Shown here: positions 1 through 7,483 of the stretch, piece after piece
Numbering within the stretch: position 1 is the first letter of the stretch
How the letters are laid out: every line of letters starts with the position of its first letter
Assembly (NCBI GenBank): GCA_946539765.1
Contig: CAMNHO010000011.1
Location: 1-64,000 of the forward strand
Origin: UBA4312 sp002394635
Lineage (GTDB): Bacteria; Bacillota_I; Bacilli_A; Erysipelotrichales; Erysipelotrichaceae
Direction of reading: 5' to 3'
Length of the DNA stretch: 64,000 nucleotides
Translations under genes and position numbers: made by a program
Notes under the pieces: model-generated
What the model was told of the DNA's origin: nothing
Database searches by the model: none
Seen by the model: the letters and a program-made list of their open reading frames with translations, nothing else

Positions 1-148
1 TCTTCTCAAGTACATCCACCATGACGTTGCCACCGTTCTGAAGCTTATTCAAAGTGCCCTGGCTGATGCCGGTGAGTTCTTTAAGATCTTTCTTCTTCAT
101 ATCACGGTCAATTAATAATTTGAACAACTTCTTGTAAGAAACTGCCAT
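1..148 (-). CDS. XRE/Cro-CI family HTH regulator (3' end outside window)
   Basis: Only the first 49 codons are inside the window; the gene continues past base 1. The visible protein begins MAVSYKKLFKLLI and contains a typical helix-turn-helix (residues about 17-35: KKKDLKELTGIS, then the recognition helix around QGTLNKLQNG). This matches the short Cro/CI-like regulators of about 65-70 residues that are common on Bacillota mobile elements and in toxin-antitoxin or restriction neighbourhoods. A good ribosome site (AGAGG, 8 bases upstream) supports the start. Its target is unknown. The degenerate sequence just upstream suggests it is the edge of an old accessory segment. Confidence 0.8.
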   Translation of the reverse strand, partial: MAVSYKKLFKLLIDRDMKKKDLKELTGISQGTLNKLQNGGNVMVDVLEK

Positions 149-737
149 AACATATACCTCTCATTTTGTGTCCCAATAATGGATACAAAACCACTTATAG
201 TATTATACCAAAAACCCATCGAGATTACACCTGTTTTGTCGCGCTTGTGGATATTTTTTTTATCTTCTAAACACTTTTTTCTTGTTTTTGGATAGAATTG
301 GTTAAAGACGAGAAAAGTGGAGGCCAAATCCAGGCCAAGATTAACTGCGTGAGCAGTGTCTGTGTCCACACAAACGCTCCGCGTGCTCGTTGGGGAAACA
401 CACCAATCCCTTTTGAAATCACCGGTGGAACCGGCGATGAGCTGAACATCCGAAGACGCTTAATCTTCCATCATTTTATTTGATCCTGCCCTACTCTTTC
501 GGCTTCTTGCCTATTTAAAATCGCGTCCGCATTCTGCTTCACCCTCTGCATTCAGTTCCTTTACAGTAGGTAGTTTTGCTCTCTCCGGCAACTGATCTGC
601 GGCGGTCACAACTTCATTGGTCATGCATTACAGACCTTCATAGCTGTGAATATCGCGCTACTGCAAGAAGAGAAACTTCAAGCCAGCATCTATAAAAGTA
701 AGAAAACTATCGGCGGTTTCCTTATCACATATATGCT
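149..737. other. 589-base stretch without an intact gene; decayed accessory DNA
   Basis: This stretch between the XRE regulator and the sirtuin gene holds only short open frames with no ribosome sites and no family I recognise. Base composition changes along it: about 180-300 is AT-rich and looks like the regulator's promoter region, while about 300-620 is GC-richer. The best candidate for a gene relic is the 37-codon frame listed separately. I see no clear terminator for the sirtuin operon here. I read the stretch as the scar of a lost mobile element, which is an inference. Confidence 0.45.
511..624 (-). pseudogene. Short ORF remnant (37 codons), unknown
   Basis: A frame of 37 codons starting MTNEVVTAADQLPERAKLP and ending GRDFK. 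It has no convincing ribosome site. Its acidic, helix-prone composition looks like real coding sequence rather than noise, and its style recalls internal parts of plasmid or conjugative-element proteins, but I cannot assign a family. It may be the stub of a larger protein whose remainder has been deleted. Confidence 0.25.
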
Positions 738-1733
738 CTACTTTACCGTGCCCATTAATCTATCCAATATATCCGCTGTATCTCCATTCATACAGATGGA
801 GCGGGATTCGATCTGTTTCGGGCAATACGCTTCGTGATAGTTTAAACACGCATACACTGCCTTCGGATTCTCATGGGTCATCTGCCAGAAAGGATATTTT
901 ATGATGACCGGAGTATTATTTCCTACACCGATTTCCATAAACAGAACATGTCGGTCCGAATGCTTCTTTAGAAATTCCAAATAAGCCGCCGAAGCCTGGT
1001 GCCATCCTTCATCTTCCACAAAAGAATCATCCGCACGAAGGTTCATCGTTACATCGGATCCGTCCATTGGACATTTCGGTATCAGATAAGAAGGGATCTC
1101 CATGCGAATTTTTTTGTTCTTTGGAACATGAAACTTTCCGTTTTTATCTTTGACAAAACCTTGAGCTTCCATCGCCTGCATCACCCATTGTTCATTATCA
1201 AAGGTTACTTGTATGCTCGGATCCACACTTTGAAACAAGCCATAATCTCCCTGAGTATAAAACAGTCTTTTTTTATCAAAGCCAGCTCGTTGAAACTGGT
1301 GGTCCACATTTGTTGTGATAACAAAATAATTCTTGTCTTTTACGAGTTTCAATAGCTTTTGATAGACTGGTTTCGGGGGATCAAGATAACGATTAATATA
1401 AATATTCCGAGCCCAGAAAGCCCAGTTTACTTCCGGATCCAGCTGCATAACATAAAAACCGCCTGTATACATATCCTGAAAGCCGTACGCCTTTTCAAAG
1501 TCAAAGAAGTATTCTTCAAATCGTTTTCCACTATAGGTCATTCCGGCTGCCGTAGATAAGCCGGCTCCGGCTCCAATTACAACTGCTTCCGCTGTTTCCA
1601 GCTCTTTCTGCAGATGAAGAATTTGCTGGTTCAAGTTTCCGGATCCTCTGGAAATTCCGTTTTTGAAGCGTCTTACACCGGCAATGCCCTGTTCAATCGT
1701 CTGTTGATATCCATTTTTATAAGAGTTTTTCAT
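738..1733 (-). CDS. Class M sirtuin (SirTM), protein ADP-ribosyltransferase
   Basis: Sirtuin-fold protein of 331 residues. In characterised firmicute systems SirTM transfers ADP-ribose from NAD to a lipoylated GcvH-like carrier protein. Visible signatures are the NAD-binding GAGAGLSTAAG (about 54-64), TTNVD (about 140-144) in place of the usual TQNID, and Gln at about 161 (TQGDYG) where ordinary deacetylase sirtuins have the catalytic His, as known for the SirTM class. The zinc-ribbon position has a single Cys (IPKCPMDG), so zinc binding may be lost. I chose the ATG at 1731-1733, which has GAGG upstream; the in-frame ATG 30 bases earlier lacks a site. It overlaps the macrodomain gene by 17 bases, so the two are translated together. 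Confidence 0.88.
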   Translation of the reverse strand: MKNSYKNGYQQTIEQGIAGVRRFKNGISRGSGNLNQQILHLQKELETAEAVVIGAGAGLSTAAGMTYSGKRFEEYFFDFEKAYGFQDMYTGGFYVMQLDPEVNWAFWARNIYINRYLDPPKPVYQKLLKLVKDKNYFVITTNVDHQFQRAGFDKKRLFYTQGDYGLFQSVDPSIQVTFDNEQWVMQAMEAQGFVKDKNGKFHVPKNKKIRMEIPSYLIPKCPMDGSDVTMNLRADDSFVEDEGWHQASAAYLEFLKKHSDRHVLFMEIGVGNNTPVIIKYPFWQMTHENPKAVYACLNYHEAYCPKQIESRSICMNGDTADILDRLMGTVK

Positions 1734-2520
1734 AATATTCTTTATCCTCGTCTTTGAAAACATTAAAGATGACCCTGTCCACGGCTTTTGGATGGATCGT
1801 CATCCATTCTGTCACGGTCTTTACTGCTATTTCAGCCGCTCTTTGATTTGGAAAATGGAACACACCGGTCGATATACAACAAAACGCAACAGACCTTAAT
1901 CCATTCTTTGCACACAGATCCAGCGTATTCCGATAACAATCTTCCAGATCTTTTTCCAGATCCGGTGTCAGCTGGTTCTGCACGATCGGGCCTACGATAT
2001 GAATGATCTTCTTAGCCGGCAGATTATAGCCATCTGTCAACATCGGTTTAGCCGTTGGCTGCTGATAATTCCGACCATATCGCATCCGCATCGCATGCAT
2101 CCTTTGATAACATTCTGTGCGCAGCTGGATGCCTGCATAGGTATGGATGCAGTTATCGATACATGTATGCATAGGAACAAAGCATCCCAGCATTTCAGCA
2201 TTGGCCGCATTGACAATGGCATCCACAGCCAACCGAGTGATATCCCCTTGCCATAAAGAGATCCCATGGCGGATCTGTGGAATATCCTTAAGATATACAA
2301 TTCCTTTTTGTTCGGCACATGCCTGCAGATACGCATCTTGTATTTTTAATACATCAGCATCCATTGCCTTTGGCATACGAACATTCATCAAAGAACGTAA
2401 AAGCCGACGCTTTCCTTCGTAATCTGCCGGCGTCTGTATCTCTTTATAATCGTCAGAGTCCAGTTTAAACTGTTCCACCAGAATATCCAGACGTTGTTCC
2501 TGTTTACATTTTTTATCCAT
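1717..2520 (-). CDS. Zinc-type macrodomain ADP-ribosyl hydrolase (SirTM partner)
   Basis: Macrodomain protein of 267 residues. The N-terminal 85 residues are helical, as in the macrodomains of the firmicute SirTM operons. The ADP-ribose fold follows: WQGDIT (90-95), NAANAEM (104-110), then an H-x-C-x3-C-x-H cluster (118-126, in MHTCIDNCIH) typical of the zinc-containing bacterial class, and GVF in the phosphate loop near the C terminus. By family knowledge it removes the ADP-ribose added by SirTM. The ATG at 2518-2520 is preferred over an upstream in-frame GTG because AGGTG lies six bases before it. It is first in the two-gene operon. GcvH-L and LplA2, the usual companions, are not adjacent. 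Confidence 0.88.
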   Translation of the reverse strand: MDKKCKQEQRLDILVEQFKLDSDDYKEIQTPADYEGKRRLLRSLMNVRMPKAMDADVLKIQDAYLQACAEQKGIVYLKDIPQIRHGISLWQGDITRLAVDAIVNAANAEMLGCFVPMHTCIDNCIHTYAGIQLRTECYQRMHAMRMRYGRNYQQPTAKPMLTDGYNLPAKKIIHIVGPIVQNQLTPDLEKDLEDCYRNTLDLCAKNGLRSVAFCCISTGVFHFPNQRAAEIAVKTVTEWMTIHPKAVDRVIFNVFKDEDKEYYEKLL

Positions 2521-2588
2521 TTGGATCACCTGCCTTTTTATAGTGTTGTATGGATTTTTTGTCAGTATTTACACACAGGTTCCTATAC

Positions 2589-2607
2589 AAAAAAGCGATT
2601 TCTCGCC
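2589..2607 (-). terminator. Weak rho-independent terminator
   Basis: On the minus strand a five-pair GGCGA/TCGCT stem with a GAAA loop is followed by six Ts. It lies directly after the stop of the 113-residue membrane protein and would end the aldo/keto reductase operon. The stem is short. Confidence 0.5.
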
Positions 2608-2949
2608 TCATTGAAGGAGTGCATAGAAAAAAAATAACATGCTGAGGATCAATACGAGAAAATAGAAAACAATCTCTATAATGCTAAGAATATAAAGTCC
2701 TTTGCCCTGTATGTATCCTTTACGAATGGAATCGGAAATACTCAAGGTTGCGGCAATGGATACCAGAAGCATCATAACCGGTCCGATCAGCAAAAAGCCG
2801 ATATAACCAATACCGATCAGAAAGAAATAAGTATCTAGATCGGCAAAATGCGATTCCATTAATATGACATATAAAAAATAGAAGAAAGCTATAATCGGAA
2901 AAATGGCAGGAATCAACAATAAAAGGATGCTCGATGTGTTTTTTTTCAT
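2608..2949 (-). CDS. Small hypothetical membrane protein
   Basis: A 113-residue protein I do not recognise. It is strongly hydrophobic, with about three membrane helices (roughly 6-30, 38-68 and 82-112) separated by short polar turns; there are no Cys or His clusters. It follows the aldo/keto reductase by 10 bases and has a full AGGAGG site, so the two are probably co-transcribed. Nothing in the sequence gives a function. Confidence 0.7.
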   Translation of the reverse strand: MKKNTSSILLLLIPAIFPIIAFFYFLYVILMESHFADLDTYFFLIGIGYIGFLLIGPVMMLLVSIAATLSISDSIRKGYIQGKGLYILSIIEIVFYFLVLILSMLFFFYALLQ

Positions 2950-2959
2950 ACAGCTCCTC

Positions 2960-3844
2960 CTATGGCAGTCGATGGCCTGAAGCCCGGTAAATCTCGTACC
3001 ATTCTTTTCTTGTGAGCTGGATCTTATCCGCTGCTGCTGCTTCCACGATACGTTCTGGCCGTGTCGTTCCGATCACAACCTGCATCCGGCATGGTAAAGC
3101 TAAGATCCAAGCCAGTGCAATTGCTGCCGGTGTCACATGTTTTTCGATAGCAATACGTTCCAATACTGTATTCAGCTGCTCATCCTGAAAAATGGACCGT
3201 CCGTCTCTTCCTTGTAAACTGGACCATGTCTGGATGGTGATATTGTGTTTCTGACAGCAATGAAAAACATCCCCTTCTCTTTGTACGGCTTCTGCCTCTG
3301 ACGTATTGACATAAAAAGCCGGATCGATCATCGCCGTATATGAACAGCTCAACTGCATTTGATTGGCATAGATCTGTACTTCCTTATTGATTTCCTCAAT
3401 TTGGTTTTCGTTCATATTGCTGACACCAAGATAAGAAAGCTTGCCTTGGTCTAACAGTTGATCATAGGCTTGATGAATTTCATATGGATCCATCAAAATA
3501 TCCGGCCTGTGCAGCAACAAACCATCAATATGGTCCACCTGCATCCGATCCAGACTATTGTTCACGGATTCAATAATATGCTCTTTTGACAAGTCATACC
3601 ACGTAAAATCCTCCAGGCGGATCCCGCATTTTGTCTGCAGGAAGAACTGATCTCGTAAAGACGGATTTCTGCGAAATACTCGCCCTAGTTTTCTTTCACA
3701 TTCCCCCGCCCCATAAATGTCGGCAGTATCGATGATATGGATATCCTGTTCTACACATGTCTGCAGACATTCCTCCAGCTGGTCCTCATTCAACCGATCG
3801 ATCCGCATGGTTCCAAATATGATTTTCGATGATGGTTTTGACAT
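2960..3844 (-). CDS. Aldo/keto reductase family oxidoreductase
   Basis: A 294-residue (alpha/beta)8-barrel NADPH-dependent carbonyl reductase of the YdhF/AKR11-like group. The catalytic tetrad is visible: Asp and Tyr in IDTADIYGAG (about 38-47), Lys in LQTKCGI (about 73) and His in LLHRPD (about 112). The C-terminal cofactor region IGTTRPERIVEAA is also typical. The substrate cannot be told from sequence. The start has AAAGGAGG seven bases upstream, and a small membrane protein follows in the same operon. A terminator separates it from the zinc-ribbon gene upstream. Confidence 0.9.
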   Translation of the reverse strand: MSKPSSKIIFGTMRIDRLNEDQLEECLQTCVEQDIHIIDTADIYGAGECERKLGRVFRRNPSLRDQFFLQTKCGIRLEDFTWYDLSKEHIIESVNNSLDRMQVDHIDGLLLHRPDILMDPYEIHQAYDQLLDQGKLSYLGVSNMNENQIEEINKEVQIYANQMQLSCSYTAMIDPAFYVNTSEAEAVQREGDVFHCCQKHNITIQTWSSLQGRDGRSIFQDEQLNTVLERIAIEKHVTPAAIALAWILALPCRMQVVIGTTRPERIVEAAAADKIQLTRKEWYEIYRASGHRLP

Positions 3845-3865
3845 AGGGTCCTCCTTTCAAAAAAG

Positions 3866-3885
3866 AGCCGGTACTCCCGCCGGCT
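3866..3885 (-). terminator. Rho-independent terminator after zinc-ribbon coiled-coil gene
   Basis: AGCCGG and CCGGCT pair around an eight-base loop; on the minus strand the stem is followed by CTCTTTTTT. It overlaps the stop codon of the gene ending at 3884 and precedes the aldo/keto reductase ribosome site. Confidence 0.8.
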
Positions 3886-4420
3886 AGTTCTCTTCGTTCG
3901 TTTTCTTCTTCGTGGAAGTGTTTTCACCCGAGGATTCGTTTTTCTTTGTTTGTGTTCCCTCATCGGATGATTGCTCATCCATCCCGTTTAATTGTTCTTC
4001 CAACTGCGCAATTTGTTCTTCCAGATCACTGATCTTTTCGGCTTGTTCCTTGGTTTCCTTCGTCAGTTCCAAAATTTCTTCATCTTTATCAAGCTGGGTT
4101 TCATTGTTCTTGTTTTTCTGGGTATCAATTTTATCCTGCAGCTCCTTTTTTTCCTTTTCCAGGGTCTTTATTTCCTGTTCATGTGTCTTCTGCAATCCAT
4201 ACATTTCATAGATAAAAAATCCCGCTGTCAGCACAAACGTTAAGATAATGGCGGTAAAAAAACGTTTCAGTACTTTTTTCTTATCGCTCTTTACTACTGT
4301 TTCCACATGATGGATCTGCGTGGTCTTGTCATATTCTTCTTCTGGAAACAAATATTCCCCGCACTCCTCACAATATCTTCTCTTTTCGTTGTTTTCATGA
4401 CCGCATTGAGGACATTTCAT
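3884..4420 (-). CDS. Zinc-ribbon, single-span membrane coiled-coil protein
   Basis: A 178-residue protein. A CxxC-x10-CxxC zinc ribbon sits at the extreme N terminus (Cys 3, 6, 17, 20), then a basic stretch, one membrane helix (about 53-72), and a long charged coiled coil (about 78-150) ending in a polar Ser/Thr/Lys/Glu tail. The topology suggests a cytoplasmic ribbon and an extracytoplasmic coiled coil. Function unknown. It lies 3 bases after the patatin-like lipase gene and is probably the last gene of a three-gene operon (metallo-hydrolase, lipase, this protein) ended by the adjoining terminator. Confidence 0.8.
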   Translation of the reverse strand: MKCPQCGHENNEKRRYCEECGEYLFPEEEYDKTTQIHHVETVVKSDKKKVLKRFFTAIILTFVLTAGFFIYEMYGLQKTHEQEIKTLEKEKKELQDKIDTQKNKNNETQLDKDEEILELTKETKEQAEKISDLEEQIAQLEEQLNGMDEQSSDEGTQTKKNESSGENTSTKKKTNEEN

Positions 4421-4423
4421 ATA

Positions 4424-5638
4424 TTACTCTCCCTTATTCAAATACTCTTTTAGTCGAGGCATCAACCGTTTGGTATCCTTATACCCCATATAGTATACAT
4501 CTCCCAGACGCTTCGTATCCCGTTCCAGACGGCCAATATCGATTTCTTCCGACGGACTGATCACAAATACCTTTTTCTTCCTTCGCAGCATCTCGATATC
4601 ATTGCATTGCTTGTTATAACGGGAAGCCGATTCTACCAATGCCCTTTCCAGTGCCGGATAATTTCGGTACATGGTTCGTGTTGCCGGATTGTCCATGGTT
4701 TCCCGTTCCTGGCGGAACTCGTCTGCTCTAGTTCGAACAATGATTATTTTATCATAACCTTCATCAATTGCCCACTGATATGGTATCGCATCGGAACATC
4801 CTCCATCCAGGTATGGCTGTTCACCGATATAAACCATCTGAGAAACAAAAGGCATAGATGCTGAAGCCCGGCATGCCTGCAGGATATCCTCGCATTCACC
4901 TCTTTCAAAGAATTCCGGCTGTCCCGTCATACAGTTGGTAGCCACCGCCACAAACCTTCGGTTCGGCGCATAGAAACGAACCGAATCCAAAGGGTATTCC
5001 TTGCCGGCATCGCCGAATAAAAAGTCAAATCCAATGATGCCGTGATTCTGCATATAAGCCAGGCCACCGACATAACGTGGATCGTTACGGTATTTCAAAT
5101 TAATATGCGCCGCCCGACCGATCTGGCCGGCTACATAGTTGATTCCGTTCAGTGCTCCGGCTGAAACCCCAATCGTACAACGGGCATTGATATCCGCTTC
5201 CATCAACGCATCACAGACGCCAGAAGTATACAATCCTCGAAATGCGCCACCTTCCAAAACAAGACAGACATCTGTTAAATGATTGGAAGCGATGCCTTTA
5301 GGCAGATCATCCAGATTATGAAAGACCCAGTTTCGGATCTCACCATCCATTTTTTTCTGTATCTGCATCACCTTTTGAGGAAGCTGATCGGCACTTTCGG
5401 ATAAGTTGCGAATTTGTTGGGTGGCATTGTCCGACAGATCCTTGACCTTCTGTGGCAGCTGTTCGGCATTATCCGCAATATTTTTTACCTGCTGTCCGGC
5501 ACTTTCGGATAAGTTGCGAATCTGTTGGGTGGCATTGTCTGACAGATTCTTGACCTTCTGTGGCAGTTGTTCAGCCGACTCCGATAAGTTTTTCACCTGT
5601 TCTTTTAGTTTCTCTGTTGATAAATCTATTTTGTTCAT
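4424..5638 (-). CDS. Patatin-like phospholipase with N-terminal amphipathic repeats
   Basis: A 404-residue protein. Residues about 123-320 form a patatin-like acyl hydrolase: oxyanion loop LEGGAFRG (128-135), nucleophile elbow GVSAG (Ser159) and the DGG dyad motif (Asp278). This is the bacterial YjjU/RssA-like lipase type acting on membrane lipids. Residues 1-95 are unusual: repeats of about 11 residues (LSDNATQQIRN, LSESADQLPQKV and variants) that would make long amphipathic helices. There is no signal peptide, so it is probably cytosolic and membrane- or granule-bound. Its ATG overlaps the stop of the upstream metallo-hydrolase (ATGA), implying coupled translation. The DNA of the repeat region is itself duplicated (see repeat entry). 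Confidence 0.88.
   Translation of the reverse strand: MNKIDLSTEKLKEQVKNLSESAEQLPQKVKNLSDNATQQIRNLSESAGQQVKNIADNAEQLPQKVKDLSDNATQQIRNLSESADQLPQKVMQIQKKMDGEIRNWVFHNLDDLPKGIASNHLTDVCLVLEGGAFRGLYTSGVCDALMEADINARCTIGVSAGALNGINYVAGQIGRAAHINLKYRNDPRYVGGLAYMQNHGIIGFDFLFGDAGKEYPLDSVRFYAPNRRFVAVATNCMTGQPEFFERGECEDILQACRASASMPFVSQMVYIGEQPYLDGGCSDAIPYQWAIDEGYDKIIIVRTRADEFRQERETMDNPATRTMYRNYPALERALVESASRYNKQCNDIEMLRRKKKVFVISPSEEIDIGRLERDTKRLGDVYYMGYKDTKRLMPRLKEYLNKGE
5391..5571. repeat. 108-base tandem duplication inside the lipase N-terminal region
   Basis: About 73 bases from 5391 recur with few changes from 5499, an offset of 108 bases (36 codons). Both copies include the same runs around TTGTTGGGTGGCATTG and TTGACCTTCTGTGGCAG. 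The frame is kept, so the duplication adds amphipathic repeat units to the patatin-like protein. Such in-frame repeats are prone to length change between strains. Confidence 0.8.
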
Positions 5639-6267
5639 TGAACGCCTCTGAAATAGTTGCTGAATACCGCTGTCTGTGGTCGTATGTCGTCCTGGACTAC
5701 CAACTTTCCTTCCGGATAGATGACCACATCGTTACACAGCGACAAATAATCCTCTATCGTTGATAACACCCGATATCCGATATCTCCTTTTCGATAGTGC
5801 ATCGGGATGACCATTTTTGGTTTTAACGTTTGTACGATTTCTTTGGCTTCGGCAGCCGATATTGTATAAAACCCTCCAATCGGGATCATCATAATATCTG
5901 TGTGCATCAAATGCATCGTCTGATTGGCATCCAATGCACAGCCGATATCCCCCATATGGACAATCTTTAATTGTCCGTCTTCTAAAATATGAATGGTGTT
6001 CATTCCCCTTTTTTCTCCCTGGTCATGATCATGATACGAAGGCAGTTTCGTAATGTTCCATGGGGAATCCTCTTCCGATGGTATCAGTTTTACACATTCG
6101 GTTCCATGATGATCGGCATGCTGATGCGAACAAAGTACTTCATTGGCTTCTATCCGCAGATGCGGCAAACCATCTACACTTCCGTCTTTATATGGATCGA
6201 TCACAATCGAATAATGATCTTTCAAGATTTTAAAACAACTATGTCCATACCATTGAATTGTATACAT
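5635..6267 (-). CDS. UlaG/YtkL-like metallo-beta-lactamase-fold hydrolase
   Basis: A 210-residue MBL-fold protein of the UPF0173/UlaG-like group. Metal ligands are visible as WYGHSCF near the N terminus, HQHADHHG (about 49-56), a Gly-His-Met-Gly-Asp segment (HMGDIG, about 109) and PMHYRKGD (about 162). Members are metal-dependent hydrolases of uncertain substrate. It has an AGGAGG site and is the first gene of the operon with the patatin-like lipase (4-base overlap) and the zinc-ribbon coiled-coil protein. Confidence 0.85.
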   Translation of the reverse strand: MYTIQWYGHSCFKILKDHYSIVIDPYKDGSVDGLPHLRIEANEVLCSHQHADHHGTECVKLIPSEEDSPWNITKLPSYHDHDQGEKRGMNTIHILEDGQLKIVHMGDIGCALDANQTMHLMHTDIMMIPIGGFYTISAAEAKEIVQTLKPKMVIPMHYRKGDIGYRVLSTIEDYLSLCNDVVIYPEGKLVVQDDIRPQTAVFSNYFRGVQ

Positions 6268-6331
6268 AACTGACCTCCTTCTTTCGTACTTTTATTATAT
6301 CATTTTGTAAAATTATGATACACTAAACACC

Positions 6332-6898
6332 ATGAGAGAATATCTGGAAATCTATCTTTGTTTTTTAAAAATCGGTTCCATCGCTTTTGGAGGAGGGTAT
6401 GCGTTATTGCCGATCCTGCAAAAGGATCTGGATGAAAACCGCCATTGGGCCACGACTGAAGAGCTTATGGATTACTTTGCGATCGGGCAGTGCACACCGG
6501 GTGTGATTGCGGTCAATGTTGCCACCTTTATCGGTTATAAAAAGAAAGGAATCATGGGAGCTTTGGCAGCCAATCTGGGATTTTTGACAGTCCCTGTCAT
6601 TCTGATTTTGATTATAGCTGCCTTTCTGTCCAACTTTGCCGAACTGGACATTGTAAAACACGCCTTTGGCGGGATCCGTGTCTGCGTGTGTGTACTGATC
6701 ATTCAGGCGGTTCTGCGCTTGTGGAAAAAATCCATCGTTGATAAAGTTACTTTAGCGATGGCAATCATCATCTTTTTACTGGCTGCTGTTCCTTTACCGT
6801 TCTCTGTGCCGACCGCACTGCTGGTGGTCCTTGCCGGCCTATGCGGCATACTGCTGGGAAATGAAACGCGCTCTTTGAAGGATGGTGATCCGTCATGA
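6332..6898 (+). CDS. Chromate transporter family protein, first half (ChrA N-type)
   Basis: A 188-residue membrane protein of the short-chain CHR type, in which two half-size proteins work as a pair. The hallmark FLKIGSIAFGGGYALLP lies near the N terminus, followed by the cytoplasmic CTPGV segment and about five helices. The family exports chromate in some bacteria; in anaerobes the physiological anion is often unknown. There is no ribosome site before the ATG: an AT-rich -10-like TATGAT or TACACT lies 7-12 bases upstream, so the message may be leaderless. The stop overlaps the start of the second half (ATGA). Confidence 0.88.
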   Translation: MREYLEIYLCFLKIGSIAFGGGYALLPILQKDLDENRHWATTEELMDYFAIGQCTPGVIAVNVATFIGYKKKGIMGALAANLGFLTVPVILILIIAAFLSNFAELDIVKHAFGGIRVCVCVLIIQAVLRLWKKSIVDKVTLAMAIIIFLLAAVPLPFSVPTALLVVLAGLCGILLGNETRSLKDGDPS

Positions 6899-7458
6899 TC
6901 TTAATACGTCTGATTCTGTCATTTTGTAAGATTGGTTTGTTCTCTATCGGTGGTGGTATGGCCACTTTACCGTTTCTATATGAATTATCGGCCCATACCC
7001 ACTGGTTCAGTTATCAAGATATAGCCAATATGATCGCGGTGTCCGAATCCACGCCGGGTCCATTGGGCATCAATATGTCCACCTATGCCGGTTATGTGAC
7101 GGCAGGGATCCCCGGAGGGATCTTAGCCAGCCTGGGCCTGGCTTTTCCATCTTTTGTGGTTATTATCATCGTCTCTAAATTCCTGGAACGTTTCAAGAAT
7201 TCTAAAACGGTCCAAAAGGCTTTTTACGGTTTACGGCCAGCTTCGATCGCTCTGATCGCAGCCGCCGGTCTCAATGTCGCAAAAACGAGTTTGTTGAATA
7301 CAGAATTGTTTTCAACCACCCATCAAATCGGGGATCTGTTTCTGATCAAACCGATTTTATTAGCCGTTTTCTTGTTTATCGGTCAAAAAAAATGGAAGCT
7401 GCACCCAGTTCTTTGGATCCTGGCAGCCGCTGTGATAGGAATTCTCTTTCAATTCTAA
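6895..7458 (+). CDS. Chromate transporter family protein, second half
   Basis: A 187-residue partner of the preceding gene. It has the same half-domain layout: FCKIGLFSIGGGMATLP at the N terminus, ESTPGPLGINMSTYAG around residue 60, and about five membrane helices. Its start codon lies inside the stop of the upstream half, so equal amounts are expected. The duplicated inverted-topology pair is characteristic of short-chain CHR transporters. A bidirectional terminator follows directly. Confidence 0.88.
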   Translation: MILIRLILSFCKIGLFSIGGGMATLPFLYELSAHTHWFSYQDIANMIAVSESTPGPLGINMSTYAGYVTAGIPGGILASLGLAFPSFVVIIIVSKFLERFKNSKTVQKAFYGLRPASIALIAAAGLNVAKTSLLNTELFSTTHQIGDLFLIKPILLAVFLFIGQKKWKLHPVLWILAAAVIGILFQF

Positions 7459-7483
7459 AAAGCAGGTCACTTGACCTGCTTTT
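7458..7483. terminator. Bidirectional terminator between convergent genes
   Basis: Twelve-pair stem (AAAAGCAGGTCA / TGACCTGCTTTT) with a CT loop. It overlaps the stop codons of the plus-strand transporter and the minus-strand zinc-ribbon protein, and has A/T tracts on both sides. Confidence 0.9.

Noticed and set aside
370..415. Single string resembling a type I-E CRISPR repeat (GCTCCGCGTGCTCGTTGGGG)
   Set aside because: Only one copy; no second repeat at a spacer-like distance and no cas genes.
298..483. Open frame on + strand, and overlapping minus frames at 112-369 and 267-449
   Set aside because: No ribosome sites, mutually overlapping, and no recognisable domain; treated as decayed or non-coding.
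738..1733. Sirtuin as a Thoeris, DSR or prokaryotic Argonaute-type defence effector
   Set aside because: Motifs and the macrodomain neighbour identify the SirTM class; no TIR, Argonaute or HerA partner nearby.
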